Below are positions 30,075 through 32,314 of a stretch of DNA of 32,314 nucleotides, one piece after another (within the stretch, counting starts at the first letter, position 1; every line of letters begins with the position of its first letter). Origin of the DNA: JBGLNL01 sp046484125 (GTDB lineage Bacteria; Chloroflexota; Dehalococcoidia; SZUA-161; SpSt-899); NCBI GenBank assembly GCA_046484125.1, contig JAWOBX010000063.1, forward strand, positions 1 through 32,314. The letters run 5' to 3'. The notes beneath the pieces are model-generated. The model was not told where the DNA came from, did not search any database, and saw nothing but the letters and a program-made list of their open reading frames with translations. The translations under genes and the position numbers were made by a program.

Positions 30075-30952
30075 CTGGCTCCCTCGAGCATTCGGCAGAT
30101 TTTCATGGCGGCGTGGACCCCATCGCCCACAGCTATCGAGGCCTGGCGATAGATATCGTTCTTCACGTCTCCCACGAAATGGAGCCTCCCCTCACCTTCC
30201 AGTCCCGACGCGCTTTCCTCAACCTCTCCGGAAATGAAGTCCAGCCAGGGTTCCCTGCCAATAGCCAATATAACATAATCGGCCTCAAGTTCCCAATACC
30301 CCCCGGCGTTTTGGCCTGATACAAGCACGTGGTCGCCGGAGTTAGTTATTGAAGAGGGTGGAGATTTCTCAAGGTATGTTATGGCCTCTGTCCGTCCGGC
30401 TCTTTCCCGGAGCAGGGGAATGCATTTGCGTCGCGTCCCCCTGTTGAGGATAGTTACCCGGTTTTCGCGGGCCAGGTTGAGAGCGTAATCGAAAGCCGCG
30501 TCTCCCGCGCCGATTATGACGATCCTTTTGCCCTTGACCTCTGCTATTGGGTGAACCTCGTAGAAAACCTTATGCGCCGCGTCTTTCGGGATAGCGATCT
30601 CCCGGTAGGTTCGTGGCTTCGTGCCCGAGGCCACCACCACGATTCTGGACTCGAATTCACGATCCGCTGTTTTGATTAGGAAATTTTGCCTGTAGTCAAG
30701 CTCGGTCACCTGTTCGAACCGGATGGTTCCCCCTACCCTTTCAAGCTGCGAGATGAACAGGCTTGCCAGAGCCGCGCCTGAAACCCCTTCGGGAAAACCG
30801 GGATAGTTTTCCACAAGATTGGCATTGACCAGAAGTCCGCCGGCGCGATCTTTCTCCAGGAGAAGCGGCTCCAGTCCCCACCTGGTGAGCTGGATGGCGG
30901 TAGCGATACCGGCCGGCCCCGCGCCTATGATGGTGATATCCTCAGTCGGCAT
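30071..30952 (-). CDS. Thioredoxin-reductase-like flavoprotein without CxxC (293 aa)
   Basis: An FAD/NAD(P)H pyridine nucleotide-disulfide oxidoreductase of the small TrxR fold. FAD motif GAGPAG is at 10-15, a second dinucleotide site GAGDAAFDYA begins at 148, and the C-terminal FAD contact FVGDVKND plus ASIAVGDGVHAA is present. The redox pair that TrxR carries just before the second nucleotide motif is missing: residues 130-136 read FYEVHPI. It therefore cannot act as a normal thioredoxin reductase; the TrxR-like ferredoxin/flavodoxin-NADP reductase type is the best guess. It is tightly linked to the radical SAM gene downstream and 4 nt from the hydrolase gene upstream. Confidence 0.85.
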   Translation of the reverse strand: MPTEDITIIGAGPAGIATAIQLTRWGLEPLLLEKDRAGGLLVNANLVENYPGFPEGVSGAALASLFISQLERVGGTIRFEQVTELDYRQNFLIKTADREFESRIVVVASGTKPRTYREIAIPKDAAHKVFYEVHPIAEVKGKRIVIIGAGDAAFDYALNLARENRVTILNRGTRRKCIPLLRERAGRTEAITYLEKSPPSSITNSGDHVLVSGQNAGGYWELEADYVILAIGREPWLDFISGEVEESASGLEGEGRLHFVGDVKNDIYRQASIAVGDGVHAAMKICRMLEGAS

Positions 30953-30956
30953 TCCT

Positions 30957-31610
30957 TCATCTCAAATCGTCGAGCATTTCGTTGACCAATACCGGTACCG
31001 CGAATCCATGCGCCGAATTCCAGAGGGTTGCTCGGTGGAAAGGCTCATTATAGGTGGCGGTGCCGTCTATGCAGAAAAAGACCTCATAACCGCGAACGAA
31101 GGCGGAACGGGCGGTGGTCTCACAGCACAGGTGAGTCATTACCCCGCTTATGACAAGCTGAGTGATTCCACCGCTACGGAGCCTGGCTTCGAGATCTGTA
31201 TCATAGAAAGCGTCATATTGCTCTTTCTGAATTGTGGCATCCGGGAATGCCTTGAGCTCCTTTATGATCTCGCTGGCGTGGCCTTCAGGCTTGATGAGGT
31301 CGTGCCACCACTTTGACATCATTCCCGCGTTGGCCTCTGAGTTAGAGTGGCGGGTGAATATGACCGGCAGGTTCTTTCGGGAAAAGGCGTCGATCAGGCT
31401 TACGATGCCCGGTATAATGGCCGGCGCCGAGGGGACGAAAGCGTGGGATGAATCATCCAGAAAATAATTCTGCATATCCAGAACCAGGAGAGCCGAGCCG
31501 GACGACGAAAGCTTCAACGGATGCCGCCTGCGAATCTCCTCGACGTCCCGCAGCATTTCCCTTGATTTGCTCTCAAGGTTTTCAGCGGTGAAATAGCGCT
31601 CCTTCTTCAA
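30957..31610 (-). CDS. Isochorismatase-fold cysteine hydrolase (217 aa)
   Basis: The triad of the family is visible: D45 in LVLDMQNYF, K129 in TIQKEQYDAF, and C162 in GVMTHLCCETTARSAF, with the T-x-R helix after it. This is the nicotinamidase/isochorismatase superfamily; the substrate is not clear. A 35-residue helical N-terminal extension precedes the core. The start is taken as TTG 31610, which overlaps the upstream stop (ATTGA) and has GAGG seven bases before it. It is third from the window end in a tight leftward operon. Candidate roles are an amide or N-carbamoyl hydrolase or an isochorismate lyase-type hydrolase. Confidence 0.85.
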   Translation of the reverse strand: MKKERYFTAENLESKSREMLRDVEEIRRRHPLKLSSSGSALLVLDMQNYFLDDSSHAFVPSAPAIIPGIVSLIDAFSRKNLPVIFTRHSNSEANAGMMSKWWHDLIKPEGHASEIIKELKAFPDATIQKEQYDAFYDTDLEARLRSGGITQLVISGVMTHLCCETTARSAFVRGYEVFFCIDGTATYNEPFHRATLWNSAHGFAVPVLVNEMLDDLR

Positions 31611-32314
31611 TCTATAGCCTCTATCGCCTGTATCATTCTTACCGCGTCCCTGAGTGGCTCCGGTTCGTGAGTGCGTATGTATCGGACTCCATGGAGCCAG
31701 GCCCAGATCTCGGTTGCCAGTGTGCCAACACCCCGTTGTCGGAGCGGCCGGTTCAGTACGGCACCGATGAACGATTTTCGAGAGGGAGAGAGATAAATAT
31801 CCCGCCCGAACTTCTTGAGCTCTTCGACGTCCCGCAGTACCATGAGGCTGGGCTCCGGACTGCCGCCAATGAATAAACCCATACCGGGATCGATGATGAC
31901 TTTATCATCCTCAAGCCCCGCTTCGTCGAGGGTGGCCAGCCTTTCGCTGAAGAAACCATGCAGCTCATCCATGATGCCGAAGTGGTCCCGGACTGTTCTC
32001 TCGGCGTGCGGCCCCTCATTTCGCGCGAACATGATTACCACGGGAACGCCGGCTTTTCTAACTATTTCGATCGAGTTCCTGTCTCTCAACGCGGTTATAT
32101 CGTTGATCATGTCGACACCCATCGTGATGGCGTACTCCATCACCTCGGGCTTATAGGTATCTACGGAAACACGGATATGCTCATCCTTCAGCGCCCTGAT
32201 TACCGGGTCCAGCCGCTGTATCTCTTCCTCAGCCGTGATTTTCTCACCGTCCGGATTGCTGGACTCCGCTCCGATATCGATCAAATCGGCCCCCCCGGCG
32301 ATGAGCTCGCGGCC
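31607..32314 (-). CDS. Dihydropteroate synthase-like protein, 5' end beyond window
   Basis: The visible 235 residues are the C-terminal part of a pterin-binding TIM barrel: DLIDIGAES, VSVDTYKPEVMEYA, DMINDITAL, IIDPGMGLFIGG and SPSRKSFIGAVLNRP. The reading frame runs off the right end with a normal DHPS-like GGADLIDIG sequence, so the gene is partial. Compared with folate DHPS, the ESTRPG loop reads ESSNPDG and the strand-6 MH block reads MFARNEGP. The sulfa/pABA site therefore differs and the true substrate may not be 4-aminobenzoate. The stop overlaps the following TTG. DHPS-related methyltransferases are alternatives. Confidence 0.75.
   Translation of the reverse strand, partial: GRELIAGGADLIDIGAESSNPDGEKITAEEEIQRLDPVIRALKDEHIRVSVDTYKPEVMEYAITMGVDMINDITALRDRNSIEIVRKAGVPVVIMFARNEGPHAERTVRDHFGIMDELHGFFSERLATLDEAGLEDDKVIIDPGMGLFIGGSPEPSLMVLRDVEELKKFGRDIYLSPSRKSFIGAVLNRPLRQRGVGTLATEIWAWLHGVRYIRTHEPEPLRDAVRMIQAIEAID

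Noticed and set aside
1..32314. CRISPR arrays, insertion sequences, tRNA and rRNA genes
   Set aside because: No regularly spaced repeats, no transposase-like protein, and no tRNA T-loop or rRNA core sequence seen in the intergenic regions.

Overview
The window looks like chromosomal DNA of a non-model bacterium, most likely a Chloroflexota member of Dehalococcoidia type. That assignment is inference from four things: a DUF5679-type mini zinc ribbon, a division cluster reduced to mraZ-rsmH-ftsA-ftsZ with no peptidoglycan genes, a second FtsZ-like protein, and Cys-lipoproteins beside ADP-forming acyl-CoA synthetase metabolism. No rRNA, tRNA, insertion sequence, phage gene or CRISPR array was recognised.

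Layout. 1-760: a promoter, a 46-aa zinc-ribbon gene, then about 230 nt of non-coding sequence with several predicted helices, ending in a perfect bidirectional terminator. 762-2363 (-): a ten-repeat TPR protein. 2769-3746 (+): a MeaB/ArgK GTPase. 3878-4936 (+): an FtsZ/tubulin-superfamily protein with an altered T7 loop, apparently read from a leaderless mRNA. 5151-6311 (-): a secreted collagen-like protein anchored by a C-terminal membrane segment, and a 99-aa unknown. 6501-10335 (-): mraZ-rsmH-ftsA-ftsZ, driven by a promoter embedded in four 10-bp MraZ-box-like repeats.

10764-16360 (+): a compact operon hpt-ade-acyl-CoA synthetase/GNAT-tmk with ATGA-type overlaps (purine salvage, energy or protein acylation, dTMP kinase). 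16646-20481 (+): two lipoproteins, one very large with a degenerate von Willebrand A-like domain. 20689-25208 (-): mobA-moeA-mobB (molybdenum cofactor), then a YgjP-type metallopeptidase, a SAM methyltransferase and a DUF1294 membrane protein, bounded by a strong bidirectional terminator at 20607-20655.

25351-32314 (-): a DHPS-like gene (cut by the window end), an isochorismatase-fold hydrolase, a thioredoxin-reductase-like flavoprotein without CxxC, an RlmN-like radical SAM protein, pheT without pheS, and a GT-C type membrane protein. Spacing is tight or overlapping almost throughout, so this is probably one transcription unit.

The points most worth a second look are the two tubulin-superfamily proteins in a cluster stripped of murein genes, the RlmN-like radical SAM protein paired with the flavoprotein, the structured RNA candidate near 451-725, and the reversed GNAT/acyl-CoA synthetase fusion with both phospho-histidines intact.
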